Of a stretch of DNA of 45,374 bases, positions 18,419 through 27,605 are shown piece after piece (the stretch's first letter is position 1; every line of letters begins with the position of its first letter). The notes under the pieces are model-generated. The model was not told where the DNA came from and made no database searches. It saw only the letters and a program-made list of their open reading frames with translations. This DNA comes from Phycisphaeraceae bacterium (GTDB lineage: Bacteria; Planctomycetota; Phycisphaerae; Phycisphaerales; UBA1924): contig JAHCJH010000010.1 of assembly GCA_026126345.1 (NCBI GenBank), positions 1 to 45,374 of the forward strand. The letters run 5' to 3'. Made by a program: the position numbers and the translations under genes.

Positions 18419-19441
18419 TCAGCGGGACTTCATCCGTTTCAGGGCGGCCTCGCGCCGGGCCAGGAAGGCGCTCAGCGGCGGGCCGAGCCAGTCGTGCGTG
18501 GAGAGGCTCATCCAGTCGAACCCGAAGCCGCGTGCCGCCTGCTCGACCTTGTCCAGGTGCTCGTGGAGCGCCGCCAGGTACGCCTCGCGCACGGCCCGCG
18601 GGTCCACGCGTTGCGCCGGTTCGCCCTCGAGCCCGACAAACGGGGCCTCGTCCGACAGATCGAACTCGCGTTCCTGCCGGTCCAGCAGCTCGACGAGCAC
18701 GGCGTCGTGCCCGCGGAACTTGACGCGGGCCAGCGCCTGGCGGATGCGCTCGGCGTCCTCGAACAGGTCGCTCACGATCACCATCAGGCACCGGTTGGTC
18801 AGCTTGCCCAGCACCTGGTCCACCACGCGCCCCAGGTCCGTCGGCCGGTCGATGGGGCTGGTCGAGAGCGCCCCGACGATCTGCCGCCACGTGCCCGGGG
18901 CGCTCGAGGGCTTGACCCACCGGCGCACCTCGTCGGCGTAGACCACCAGCCCGACGCGGTCGCCCTGCCGCAGGCAGATGTACGCCAGCGCCGCCGCGAC
19001 GGCGGTGGCGTGGTCGAACTTCGTCCACGCGGCCAGGCCGTGCGGGCCGAGCTTGTCGCCGGCGCCGCTGGCCTCCTGGAACGAGCGCGATCCATATCGC
19101 ATCGAGCCGGAGGAATCCACGAGCACGACCAGGTCGAGGTTCGTCTCCTGCTGGTACTGCTTGAGGTGGAGTTTGTCGGTGCGGCCGAAGACCTTCCAGT
19201 CCAGGTGGCGGATGTCGTCTCCCGGCACGTAGGGGCGGTGCTGGGCGAACTCGACGCTGTAACCCTGATACGGCGAGCGGTGCGCGCCGCTCATGACGCC
19301 CTCAACGATCATCTTGGCCCGCAGTTCGAGCGAGCCGAGGCGCGCCAGCGTCTGCGGGTGCAGGTAGAGCTGCGCGTCGGCCTCGGCGGGCCGCCCGGTG
19401 CTCGCCGCCGCGGGTGTCGGGGTCTGGCCCTGAGCCTCCAT
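18419..19441 (-). CDS. DUF58 protein with VWA fold, first gene of Bat-like operon
   Basis: The 340-residue protein contains the DUF58 signature VPGDDIRHLDWKVFGRTDK (about residues 72-90) followed by a VWA domain with an intact metal site, DSSGSM (Asp109, Ser111, Ser113). MVIVSDLFEDAE supplies the distal aspartate. No membrane helix is present, so it is cytoplasmic or membrane-associated through partners. DUF58 proteins are normally encoded next to a MoxR AAA ATPase; here the upstream neighbour is a divergent rlmN-type gene and no MoxR gene is seen. The ATG at 19441 is preferred because the longer frame (to 19621) overlaps the divergent gene and adds low-complexity sequence. Confidence 0.9.
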   Translation of the reverse strand: MEAQGQTPTPAAASTGRPAEADAQLYLHPQTLARLGSLELRAKMIVEGVMSGAHRSPYQGYSVEFAQHRPYVPGDDIRHLDWKVFGRTDKLHLKQYQQETNLDLVVLVDSSGSMRYGSRSFQEASGAGDKLGPHGLAAWTKFDHATAVAAALAYICLRQGDRVGLVVYADEVRRWVKPSSAPGTWRQIVGALSTSPIDRPTDLGRVVDQVLGKLTNRCLMVIVSDLFEDAERIRQALARVKFRGHDAVLVELLDRQEREFDLSDEAPFVGLEGEPAQRVDPRAVREAYLAALHEHLDKVEQAARGFGFDWMSLSTHDWLGPPLSAFLARREAALKRMKSR

Positions 19442-19553
19442 GCTCCCGATGGTACCGGGCGCGGGGCGATCGGGTTCTGCGGCGCGTCGCGGCCATGCCC
19501 CGGCCGGCTCTCTACGATCGGCCGTGACTCCCGGCGCGCCCAATCCGCTGGCC

Positions 19554-20708
19554 ATGACGGCCCAGGCGTACGCCCGCGCCAGCGCGGCGTCGGGCCTGCC
19601 CGGCGGGCGCGAGGCGCTCAACCGCTACGCCCGGTTCTACCGGCTCGGGCCCGCGGGCCTTAAAGCCCCCGGCCCATCGGCCGGTCCCGCGCCCGTGCAC
19701 CGGCGGCTGGTGTCGGACTCGCCCGAGGGGCAGGTGGTGAAGTTCACCCAACTGGTGCCGCGCCGGCTCGGGGCCGAGCCAACGCCCGGCGACGCGGCCG
19801 TGCGTCTTGCGGTGAGCGGCGGCGACGACCGGGTCGAAACCGAGAGCGTGCTGATCCCCATGGTGGGCCGGACGCGCGGGCGCTGCTACACCCTGTGCGT
19901 GTCGTCGCAGGTCGGCTGCGCCATGGGCTGCGGCTTCTGCCAGACGGCCCAGATGGGCCTGCTGCGGTCGCTGACGGTCGAAGAGATCGTCGGCCAGTGG
20001 TACGCGGCGCGGCACCTGATCGACCGCCCGGACCCCGAAGCGCCCATCACCAACGTCGTGTTCATGGGCATGGGCGAGCCGATGGACAACCTCGCGGCGG
20101 TGGTGGGGGCGATCGAGGTGCTGACCGACTCGCGCGGGCCGGCGCTGGCCATGTCCCGCATCACGGTGTCCACGGTCGGGCGGATCGACGGCATCCGGGC
20201 GCTCGGCCGGCACGTGCACCGGCCGGGATGGCACCGGCTGGCGCTGGCGGTGTCGCTCAACGCGCCGACGGACGAGATCCGCTCGGGGCTGATGCCCGTG
20301 AACCGCGCGATGCCCCTGGCACGCCTGCGCGAGGCGCTGGCCGAGTGGCCGATCTACGGCGGCTCGCACCAGTGCATCGAGTACGTGCTGATCCCCGGCG
20401 TGAACGACCGGCACGAGCACGCCGACGCCGTCGCGTCGTTCGTGCTGGGCGCCGAGCACCGGCCCGCGGGCGGCGAGCCGCGCTACGACGGCCCGCGCCT
20501 GACGGCGATGGTGAACGTGATCCCGTACAACCCGCGCGACGGCTCGCCCTGGCCGGCGCCCGACGAGGCCGTGGTGGACGCGTTCATGGAGCGGCTGAAG
20601 TCTCGCGGCGTGTACGTCAAGCGCCGGCGCACCAAGGGGCGGGACACCATGGCCGCGTGCGGCCAGTTGGGCAACCCGGCGCTGCGGCGGCGTCCGGCGC
20701 GGGTGTAG
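19554..20708 (+). CDS. rlmN: RlmN/Cfr-family radical SAM methyltransferase
   Basis: The 384-residue protein has the radical SAM cluster motif CAMGCGFC (Cys122, Cys126, Cys129), FMGMGEPMDN, the SAM-binding ITVSTVG segment, AVSLNAPTDEIR, and the C-terminal RTKGRDTMAACGQLG with the second catalytic cysteine. RlmN methylates C2 of A2503 in 23S rRNA and of A37 in some tRNAs. The N-terminal helical RNA-binding domain is short and diverged (about 50 residues before SPEGQVVKFTQLV), so the target could differ from the classical one. ATG 19554 is used; GTG 19524 is an alternative, and neither has a good ribosome binding site. The next gene starts 6 bases after the stop. Confidence 0.85.
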   Translation: MTAQAYARASAASGLPGGREALNRYARFYRLGPAGLKAPGPSAGPAPVHRRLVSDSPEGQVVKFTQLVPRRLGAEPTPGDAAVRLAVSGGDDRVETESVLIPMVGRTRGRCYTLCVSSQVGCAMGCGFCQTAQMGLLRSLTVEEIVGQWYAARHLIDRPDPEAPITNVVFMGMGEPMDNLAAVVGAIEVLTDSRGPALAMSRITVSTVGRIDGIRALGRHVHRPGWHRLALAVSLNAPTDEIRSGLMPVNRAMPLARLREALAEWPIYGGSHQCIEYVLIPGVNDRHEHADAVASFVLGAEHRPAGGEPRYDGPRLTAMVNVIPYNPRDGSPWPAPDEAVVDAFMERLKSRGVYVKRRRTKGRDTMAACGQLGNPALRRRPARV

Positions 20709-20714
20709 CGGGCC

Positions 20715-22091
20715 ATGCACCTTCCGCCAAGCGTGAACATCGAGCCGCCGGCGTCGCGTTGGGGCGAATTGCTCGCGCTGGGCGAGGCACGGCGGGGCGG
20801 CCCGTGGGCCGAGAGCCGGCGCTCGCTGGGGCTTCCGCCGGACCGGCCCGTGATCCTGTCCGGCCATCAGGCGACGGTCTGGCACGCGGGAATCGCGGCC
20901 AAGTGGTTCGCCCTGCACCACGCGTGCGACCGACTCGGCGCGGCGGGCGCGTGGCTGGTGGTGGACCAGGACCCCGAGGATTTCACGGCCGTTCGTTTCC
21001 CGCTGCTGCTGGGCTCCAGCGTGGGCCAGGGCGTGTGGCGCTGCGCGCCCGACACCGTCGGCACGCGCCTCCGGGCCGACGAGCCCCCCGCGCTCATCGG
21101 TCCGTTCTCGCCCACGGCGCTGCCTCCGGCCGTCCAGGGCGCTGACGCGACGGCCCGATCGGGTCTGGAGGCGCTCCAGGGCGCGCTGCGGCTGCACTCC
21201 ACGGCCGCCACGGCCGCGGAACAGGTGGCCCGCGCCGTGTCGGCGCTGCTGCGGACGCATTGCCCCGAGCCGCCGCTGATCATGGCGACGGCGTTGGGGC
21301 GCACGGCGATGTTCGGCGCGATGATCGACGACATGCGCCGCGACCCGGCGGCGTGCGTGCGCGCGTACAACGCGGCGGTGGCCGGCGTGCCCGCGGCGCA
21401 CCTGCGGCCGCTGGCGGCCGACGAAGCCCGCGGGCGCTACGAGCTGCCGCTGTGGCGGCTGACGCCGGGGCTGGCGCGGCGGCGGGTGTTCTCGACGGAT
21501 CTGGCCTCCGTGCCCGCCGGCGAGCTCGCTCCCCGCGCGCTGATGATGACCGCGCTGTTGCGCCGGGGCGTGTGCGACCTGTTCATCCACGGCCTGGGCG
21601 GGGCCGGGGCCGACGGGGCTTCGGGTTACGACGCCGCGGCCGAGGCGTGGATGCGATCGTGGCTGGGCGTGGAGCTCGCGCCCGCGGTGCTGGCGACGGG
21701 CACGCTGCTGGCGGACCTGGGCCGTTCGCCGCGGACCGACCGGCGCGAGGCGGACCGGGCGGCGTGGCTGGCGCATCGCGCGAGCCACGACCCGGCGGTG
21801 GTGGGCGACGAGGCTTCGGCGGCGCGGAAACGGGCGCTGGTGGCTCAGATCGCCGCCCAACGGGATCGGCGGCTGCGCCGCGAGCGGTACGACGAGCTGC
21901 ACGGACTGCTGGCGCAGGTGCGTCAGCGGCACGCCGCCCAGATGGCGGCACTGACGGCGGCGGCGCGGTCCGCGGCCGAGCGGCTGCGCGACGATGCGCT
22001 GCTGCTGGACCGTACCTGGCCCGTGCCGGTGCACAGCGCCGAACGGTTGGGAGCTCTCGAAGCGCTGGTCGGTTCGCGCCTGGCGGGCTGA
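20715..22091 (+). CDS. BshC-like protein, uncharacterised planctomycete type
   Basis: The 458-residue protein has VILSGHQATVWHAGIAAKWF near residue 45, then VVDQDPEDF and CDLFIHGLGGAGADGASGYD near residue 290, and an Arg/Ala-rich helical C-terminus (about residues 385-440). The GHQ-HAG-AK segment, the acidic D-x-x-D pair and the late coiled coil recall BshC, the proposed cysteine-adding enzyme of bacillithiol synthesis (GQQPGLFGG and EDHD motifs). Similarity is weak, and the substrate may differ. It is cotranscribed with the rlmN-type gene (6-base gap) and converges with ppk1. No bshA or bshB gene is nearby. Confidence 0.55.
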   Translation: MHLPPSVNIEPPASRWGELLALGEARRGGPWAESRRSLGLPPDRPVILSGHQATVWHAGIAAKWFALHHACDRLGAAGAWLVVDQDPEDFTAVRFPLLLGSSVGQGVWRCAPDTVGTRLRADEPPALIGPFSPTALPPAVQGADATARSGLEALQGALRLHSTAATAAEQVARAVSALLRTHCPEPPLIMATALGRTAMFGAMIDDMRRDPAACVRAYNAAVAGVPAAHLRPLAADEARGRYELPLWRLTPGLARRRVFSTDLASVPAGELAPRALMMTALLRRGVCDLFIHGLGGAGADGASGYDAAAEAWMRSWLGVELAPAVLATGTLLADLGRSPRTDRREADRAAWLAHRASHDPAVVGDEASAARKRALVAQIAAQRDRRLRRERYDELHGLLAQVRQRHAAQMAALTAAARSAAERLRDDALLLDRTWPVPVHSAERLGALEALVGSRLAG

Positions 22092-22100
22092 ACGGACCGG

Positions 22101-24419
22101 CTACGCCTGGCTGGCCAGCGCGTCGCGCATGAGCGTCTCGAAGGTGCCGAGGATCTCGGGCGAATCGGGCGCGGCGTCGCGCGGCGCCGGCAGGCGGGCG
22201 TAGCGGCCGTCGGGCAGCAGCCGCCAGGCGTTGCGCCGGTCGGCGAGCATGACGTCGAAGATGCGCTTGAGCCGGCGACGCGCCTCGGGGTCGGCGACGG
22301 GCACGATCGCCTCGACGCGCTGCTCGAGGTTGCGGTACATCCAGTCGGCCGAGCCCAGGAACCACTCGCCGTCGAGCGGGTCGGCCTTGCCGGCGCCGAA
22401 GTGGAACACGCGGGAGTGCTCCAGGAACCGACCGACCACGCTGGTGACGCGGATGTTGTCCGAGAGGCCCGGCACGCCCGGCCGAAGGCAGCAGAAGCCG
22501 CGGACGATCAGGTCGATCTGCACGCCGGCCTGCGACGCCTTGTAGAGGGCGTTGGTGACGGCGGCGTCCTCGAGCGCGTTCATCTTGGCGATGATGCGCC
22601 CGCCGACGGGGCTGAGGCCGGCGGCGTGCTCGCGCGCGATCAGCGACTCGCGGGCCACCAGGTCCATGAACGTCTTCTTCATCCCGGTGGGCGCGACGAG
22701 AAGGCGGCGGTAGTCGTTCTTGCGGCTGCGGCCGGTGAGCTGGTTGAACAGGTCAACCACGTCGGCGGTGATCTGCGGGTCGCACGTGAGCAGGCCCAGG
22801 TCGGTGTAGAGGTTGGCGGTGGAGGGGTTGTAGTTGCCCGTGCCCAGGTGGGCGTACGTGCGGATGCCGTCCTTCTCGCGGCGCACGACCAGCGCCGCCT
22901 TGCAGTGCGTCTTGAGCCCCACCACGCCGTACGCCACGTGCACGCCGGCCTTCTCCAGCGTCTGTGCCAGGTTGACGTTGCGGCCCTCGTCGAACCGGGC
23001 ACGCACCTCGACCAGGCAGGCCACCTGCTTGCCCAGTTCCGCGGCGCGGATCAGGTGCTGCACGAACGGCGAATCGCGGCTGGTGCGGTAGATCGTCTGC
23101 TTGATCGCCAGCACGTGCGGATCGGTCGCCGCCTGCGCGATGAACCGCTCGGCCGAGTCGCCGAACGACTCGTACGGATGGTGCACCAGGATGTCGCCCT
23201 CGCGGATCAGCGAGAAGATGCTCTGCGTCCGGTCGGCCAGCCGGGGCGGCGTCACGGGCGTCCACGGCTGTTGACGCAGGTCCGGGCGCGGCAGGTCGGC
23301 GATCTCGTACAGCGAACGGAAGTCCACCAGGCCCTGCAGCAGGTCCACGTCCTCGGGCTTGATGCGGAGCATCTCGACCAGCTGGCGCACCAGGCGCGGC
23401 GAGGCCTCGGCGGGCACCTCCAGGCGGATCACCTTGGCGAACCGGCGCCGCTTCAGCTCGGCTTCCACGAAGTCCAGCAGGTTGTCGGCGTCGCCGTCGT
23501 CGCCGGCGGCGGCGCGGTCCTCATCGGCCGCCGAGCGCGTCACGCGGAAGGGCACCGCCTCGACGATCTGCAGCCCGGGGAACAGGCCCGCCAGTGAGTT
23601 CAGAATCAGGTCGTACAGCGCCACGAACCGCCCCCGGCCCGGGTCGATGCGCTGCTTGACGCCGTGCGCCGGCGGCGGGGGCGGGATGCGCACCCACTGC
23701 GGCATCGTCGGCGGCACCTTCACCCGCGCGAAGACCGGCTCGGCCGCCCCCGGCTCCTGCAGCAGGATGCCGATGTTCGCCGACAAGTTCGAGATGAACG
23801 GGAACCGGTGCCCGGGGTCCACCGCCAGGGGCGTGAGCACCGGGAACACCGAGCGCTGGAACCACTCGTCCAGGCGGGCTCGCTCCTGCGGGTCGGTCTC
23901 GCGGTACTCCAGCAGGTGGATCCCCTCCCGCGCCAGCGCGGGGCGGATCGACCGGCTGTAGCACGCAGCCTGCTGCTCTTCCAGGTGCTCGAACGTCTTG
24001 CGCACCGCGTGGAGCATCTGCGCGTGGCCGAGCGACTCGTCGCCCGAGTCCACGCCCGACTCGATGCACTTGTGCAGGTACCCCACGCGCTTCATCACGA
24101 ACTCGTCAAGGTTGCTCGTGAAGATGCCCAGGAACCGCACCCGTTCCAGCAGCGGGATCCGCTCGTCCAGCGCCTGGCTCAGCACCCGCGCATTGAACTC
24201 CAGCCACGACAGGTCCCGGTTCAGCCGGCGCGCATCGGGGAATACGTCCGGCCTCAGGGCCAGGTCGCGCGGCGAGGGGGTGTACTCCAGCGTCTCGTCG
24301 CCCGGTGCGCCGGGCGGCCGGCCGCTCTGGGCGGACAGCCCGGAGAGGATCGTTCCCTCGCCGGCGCGTTCCGCTGGCGTGGGCCCGACGCCCGGCGTGC
24401 TGGGATCGACCACCGACAT
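22101..24419 (-). CDS. ppk1: Polyphosphate kinase 1
   Basis: Ppk1 reversibly transfers the gamma phosphate of ATP to polyphosphate. The 772-residue protein shows RDLSWLEFNARVLSQA at 68-83, FTSNLDEFVMKRVG at 100-113, HHPYESF at 413-419, RFDEGRNVNLA at 475-485, the autophosphorylated histidine in GLKTHCKAALV (His505), HLGTGNYNPSTANLYTDLGL at 524-543 and a second conserved histidine in GRFLEHSRVF (His668). Length is slightly above the usual 690-730 because of a disordered 60-residue N-terminus. The queD-like gene ends 3 bases upstream on the same strand, so they form an operon. Confidence 0.97.
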   Translation of the reverse strand: MSVVDPSTPGVGPTPAERAGEGTILSGLSAQSGRPPGAPGDETLEYTPSPRDLALRPDVFPDARRLNRDLSWLEFNARVLSQALDERIPLLERVRFLGIFTSNLDEFVMKRVGYLHKCIESGVDSGDESLGHAQMLHAVRKTFEHLEEQQAACYSRSIRPALAREGIHLLEYRETDPQERARLDEWFQRSVFPVLTPLAVDPGHRFPFISNLSANIGILLQEPGAAEPVFARVKVPPTMPQWVRIPPPPPAHGVKQRIDPGRGRFVALYDLILNSLAGLFPGLQIVEAVPFRVTRSAADEDRAAAGDDGDADNLLDFVEAELKRRRFAKVIRLEVPAEASPRLVRQLVEMLRIKPEDVDLLQGLVDFRSLYEIADLPRPDLRQQPWTPVTPPRLADRTQSIFSLIREGDILVHHPYESFGDSAERFIAQAATDPHVLAIKQTIYRTSRDSPFVQHLIRAAELGKQVACLVEVRARFDEGRNVNLAQTLEKAGVHVAYGVVGLKTHCKAALVVRREKDGIRTYAHLGTGNYNPSTANLYTDLGLLTCDPQITADVVDLFNQLTGRSRKNDYRRLLVAPTGMKKTFMDLVARESLIAREHAAGLSPVGGRIIAKMNALEDAAVTNALYKASQAGVQIDLIVRGFCCLRPGVPGLSDNIRVTSVVGRFLEHSRVFHFGAGKADPLDGEWFLGSADWMYRNLEQRVEAIVPVADPEARRRLKRIFDVMLADRRNAWRLLPDGRYARLPAPRDAAPDSPEILGTFETLMRDALASQA

Positions 24420-24422
24420 CGC

Positions 24423-24869
24423 TCAACGCCTCCGCGCCCGTGCCGACGGGGCAGGCGGACGGTAGACCGCCGCACACCCGACCGCTTCGGTGATCCGCAC
24501 CGAGGCGACGCGCACGGACGGCCGGGCGCCCCGTCTGCGCTTCCCCACGGTTTTCGGACGTTTCGGGGGGCCGCTTTCGAGCCGGTCGCGCAAAGACTCG
24601 GCGATGTGGCGAGCCACGGCTTCCGCCGTCGGGTTCACCCGGTGGAAGGGGGGCGTTTGGTTCAGGTTCGCGTTGCGGAACGGCGCCACGATCTCCCGAA
24701 GGTGGCGTTCGGCCTCGTGGAAGTCCAGCAACAGACCGTCGGCGTCGAGCTCCGGGCCCTCCAGGCTCACGGTCACGTGCCAATCGTGGCCGTGCAGCGC
24801 CTCGCGCCGCCCGTCGATGACGATGGCGTGGGCCGCCGAGAACACGGTGCTCAGTTCCAGCGCGTACAC
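24423..24869 (-). CDS. queD: 6-pyruvoyl-tetrahydropterin synthase/QueD family protein
   Basis: The short protein (148 residues from GTG 24869; TTG at 24890 is an alternative) has the zinc ligands of the family, FSAAH near the N-terminus and HGHDWH about 20 residues later, plus LLLDFHEAERHLRE and FRNANLNQTPPF, which are typical of QueD/PTPS folds. VRITEAVGCAAVY near the end carries the conserved Glu. The residue that is Cys in canonical QueD (before HGH) is Leu, so carboxy-tetrahydropterin synthesis is uncertain. The final 40 residues hold an Arg/Lys-rich insertion. It is translationally close to ppk1 (3-base gap). No other queuosine gene is in view. Confidence 0.75.
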   Translation of the reverse strand: MYALELSTVFSAAHAIVIDGRREALHGHDWHVTVSLEGPELDADGLLLDFHEAERHLREIVAPFRNANLNQTPPFHRVNPTAEAVARHIAESLRDRLESGPPKRPKTVGKRRRGARPSVRVASVRITEAVGCAAVYRPPAPSARARRR

Positions 24870-24970
24870 GCCGACATCGTACGGGACCAACGGGCGGGAC
24901 CCCGGCGGTTCGTCTATCTTCAGCGCCCCCGGGCTTCAACGCCCGCGGCCGGCCCCTGGAGCTCTCTCGC

Positions 24971-26431
24971 ATGTCCAGTTCCGATGCCCTCATGCTCTCT
25001 GTTTCCGGATGCCGCGGCACCATCGGCGGCTCGCTCACGCCCGAGGTGGCGCAGCGGTTCGCGGCGGCGTTCGCGGGCTGGCTCAAGGCGAACAAGAGGG
25101 GCGGCAAGCCGGTGGACGTGGCGCTGGGGCGCGACGGCCGGCGGGGCAGCGACCTGTTCGCCGGCGTGGCGCGGGCGGCGCTGCTGGCCGAAGGGTGCTG
25201 CGTGGTGGACCTGGACATCGCGATGACGCCGACGGTGGGGGTGATGGTCGATCGGCTGGGGCTCGACGGGGGCCTGGTGGTCACCGCCAGCCACAACCCG
25301 CAGAACTGGTGCGGCCTGAAGCCGATCGTCCGGCGTCCCGGCGCACGGGCCGGAGTGGTCGATGCCTCGGCCCCCGGCAAGGCCGTCGCGGGCGAACTGA
25401 TCGCGCGGTTCGGCGAACAGGCAACGCCGACCGTGCGCGATTGGCGCTCGTTGGGCCACGCGCGAGTGGAGTGCGAGCTGGGCAATCGCCACCAGCTCGA
25501 GGTGCGCGCGGCGCTGGGCGTTGCCGCCGCCGGCAAGCTCGCCCGCTTCGCGCCGACGATCGTCGTGGACAATCTGGGCATGTCGGGCGCCGTGATGAGC
25601 GACTGGGCCCTGCGATCGCTCGCGCCCAGGGCCGACGTGCGCCAGGCGTACGAGTCCAGCGCGGACCTGGAACGGCCCGCCGATCGCGGCGTCTTCCCCC
25701 ACACGCCCGAGCCCACCCGCGAGAACCTGTCGAGCCTGTGCCGGTTGGTGAGGAAGCACCGGGCCCACGTCGGCTTCGCCCAGGACCCCGACGCCGACCG
25801 GCTGGCGATCATCGACGAACAGGGCCGCTACATCGGCGAGGAGTACACGCTGGTACTGGCGGCGATGGCGCTGGGAGAGCTCGGGCAACTGCCGCGCCGC
25901 TCGGCGATCGCCGTGAACCTCTCGACCAGCCGCATGATCGAGGACGTCGCCGCGCGGTATGGCTGCCGGGTCGTGCGCACGGCGGTGGGGGAGGCCAACG
26001 TGGTCTCGGCGATGAAGTCGCACCGCTCGCCGCTGGGCGGCGAGGGCAACGGCGGGGTCATCTGGCCGAAGGTCACCTACATCCGCGACTCGCTGGGGGC
26101 GATGGCGCTGGTGCTGTGGCTGCTTGCCAGGCGACGCAAGACCGTCTCGCAACTGGTGGCCGAAGTCCCGGCGTACGCGATCGAGAAGCGCAAGGTGGAG
26201 CTGGCGTCGCGCGACGTGGCCGAAGAGGCCGGCCGCAAGATCGCCAGGGCCTTCGCGGACCAGCGCGTCGATCTGCAGGACGGCGTGCGCGTTGATTTCG
26301 ACGACCGGCGGGCCTGGCTGCACGTTCGCGCCAGCAACACCGAGCCCATCATGCGGCTGATCGCCGAAGCCCCCGAGCGGGCACAGGCCGTGGCGCTGCT
26401 GGACGAAGCCGCGGCGGTGATCGCACGGTGA
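24971..26431 (+). CDS. Phosphohexomutase (phosphoglucosamine/phosphomannomutase family)
   Basis: The 486-residue protein has the four-domain alpha-D-phosphohexomutase layout: the catalytic phosphoserine loop TASHNP (Ser107), the magnesium loop DPDADR (272-277), the sugar-specificity loop GEGNGG (357-362), and the C-terminal phosphate-binding loop RASNTEPIMR. The family interconverts sugar 1- and 6-phosphates. GEGNGG is compatible with ManB or GlmM, and the loop alone does not decide between them, so no gene symbol is given. The DUF58-like operon and ppk1 are not functionally linked. It converges with the minus-strand gene ending at 26450, and no terminator was seen in the 18-base gap. Confidence 0.9.
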   Translation: MSSSDALMLSVSGCRGTIGGSLTPEVAQRFAAAFAGWLKANKRGGKPVDVALGRDGRRGSDLFAGVARAALLAEGCCVVDLDIAMTPTVGVMVDRLGLDGGLVVTASHNPQNWCGLKPIVRRPGARAGVVDASAPGKAVAGELIARFGEQATPTVRDWRSLGHARVECELGNRHQLEVRAALGVAAAGKLARFAPTIVVDNLGMSGAVMSDWALRSLAPRADVRQAYESSADLERPADRGVFPHTPEPTRENLSSLCRLVRKHRAHVGFAQDPDADRLAIIDEQGRYIGEEYTLVLAAMALGELGQLPRRSAIAVNLSTSRMIEDVAARYGCRVVRTAVGEANVVSAMKSHRSPLGGEGNGGVIWPKVTYIRDSLGAMALVLWLLARRRKTVSQLVAEVPAYAIEKRKVELASRDVAEEAGRKIARAFADQRVDLQDGVRVDFDDRRAWLHVRASNTEPIMRLIAEAPERAQAVALLDEAAAVIAR

Positions 26432-26449
26432 ATCCAAGCGCCCGCGTGC

Positions 26450-27601
26450 TCAGGCCGGGCTCGGTCCGGTTCGCGCCGGCGCTGCGCCGGTCGAGCGACC
26501 GGAGAATCTCCGGGCGAGCAGCGCCAACTCAACAAAGAGCCAGGCGGCCAGCAGCGGGATGAGCCACCACGCCGCGCCGCCCAGCGCGTCGATCGCGCGC
26601 TGCACCAGGTCGGGGATGGTCCCCTTGTAGAAGCCCTTGAGCAGGCCGATGATCGGGTGCGGCGACATGGCGGCGCGCCAGGCGCCCGAACGCAGCCACG
26701 CGGCCCCGGCCGTGCCCTTTTCCGCGGCCTTGACGACGGCGATTTCGGCCTTGGCGGCGTCGGCGGTGTTCTCGGCCAGGCGCAGGGTGTCGGTGGCCTG
26801 GTCGCCCAGCGCGTGCAGCGCGAACGCGCCGCCGGAGCCGGCGGCCTGGCGCTCGGCGAAGCGGGCCATCCGGGTGACATCGGCCGGCTCGTCGGCCAGA
26901 CGCATCAGGCGCGCAGCGCCGCCGGGGCTCGCACGCTTGCTGAGCGTGGCGACGTCCTCTGCGACCTTGGCCACCTCGTCGGCCTTGCCGGCCTTGAGCG
27001 CGTCGGTCATCCACCGGCCCATGCGGCGGGTCATCGTGCCGCTCTTGCGGGCGACCTTGAGCACGCTCAGGGACCAGTCGACGTGCGGGGCGATCGTCGT
27101 CGCCAGACCGGCGCCCGACAGCAGCAGGATCAGTTCGTCGGCGTCGCCGTCGACCAGCAGCTTGCCGCCCTGGATCACGATGTCGCGCACGTCGCCGACC
27201 ACGAAGAAGTCGGTCGCCACCGCGCCCAGCAGGCTCTCCAGCGAGGTCCCCCGGCCCGACAGGGCGCCCATGCCCAGGTCGCGCACCCGGCGCAGCAGCG
27301 ACGATTGCTCGTTCCGCGTCTGCTCGGACTGGCGGCGCAGTTCTTCGAGCAGCGTCCGAGCCCGGGCGTCGCCCGCTTCGGCCCTGGGCCCCAGCACCGC
27401 CTCGCCCCGGTCGGCCACCATCAGCGCCTCGCCGTAGCGCCCGGCCTCGCGCAGCGAGCGCACCTCGGCGGGGAAGTCAAAGTCGGGCGCCGACGCGAGC
27501 CGCAGCCGCGCCAGCCGCCCCCCCGTGTCGGCCGCGACGAACCACAGCAACGCCCCGGCCAGAGTCGCCCGCAGGATGTTCCAGGCCAGACCGCGGCTCA
27601 T
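26450..27601 (-). CDS. Hypothetical membrane protein with two end helices
   Basis: The 383-residue protein has an N-terminal hydrophobic segment (about 8-24) and a C-terminal one (about 342-362). Between them, residues 115-165 form a Gly/Ala-rich mildly hydrophobic stretch (GAVATDFFVVGDVRDIVI; LLLSGAGLATTIAPHVDW), and the rest is mainly helical. It lies 4 bases after the stop of the DUF4230-like gene, so the two are translated from one message. I recall similar 'ATDFFVVGDVRDIV'-type sequences in uncharacterised bacterial membrane proteins but know no function. The topology suggests a large internal loop on one side of the membrane. Confidence 0.65.
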   Translation of the reverse strand: MSRGLAWNILRATLAGALLWFVAADTGGRLARLRLASAPDFDFPAEVRSLREAGRYGEALMVADRGEAVLGPRAEAGDARARTLLEELRRQSEQTRNEQSSLLRRVRDLGMGALSGRGTSLESLLGAVATDFFVVGDVRDIVIQGGKLLVDGDADELILLLSGAGLATTIAPHVDWSLSVLKVARKSGTMTRRMGRWMTDALKAGKADEVAKVAEDVATLSKRASPGGAARLMRLADEPADVTRMARFAERQAAGSGGAFALHALGDQATDTLRLAENTADAAKAEIAVVKAAEKGTAGAAWLRSGAWRAAMSPHPIIGLLKGFYKGTIPDLVQRAIDALGGAAWWLIPLLAAWLFVELALLARRFSGRSTGAAPARTGPSPA

Positions 27602-27605
27602 GGGT

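Noticed and set aside
19512..22034. An 840-codon minus-strand open frame
   Set aside because: It runs opposite to the rlmN-type and BshC-like genes and has no motif; the plus-strand genes carry the radical SAM cluster and other conserved segments.
24423..24869. Certain QueD for queuosine synthesis
   Set aside because: The catalytic Cys position is Leu and no other queuosine gene is nearby; only the fold is supported.
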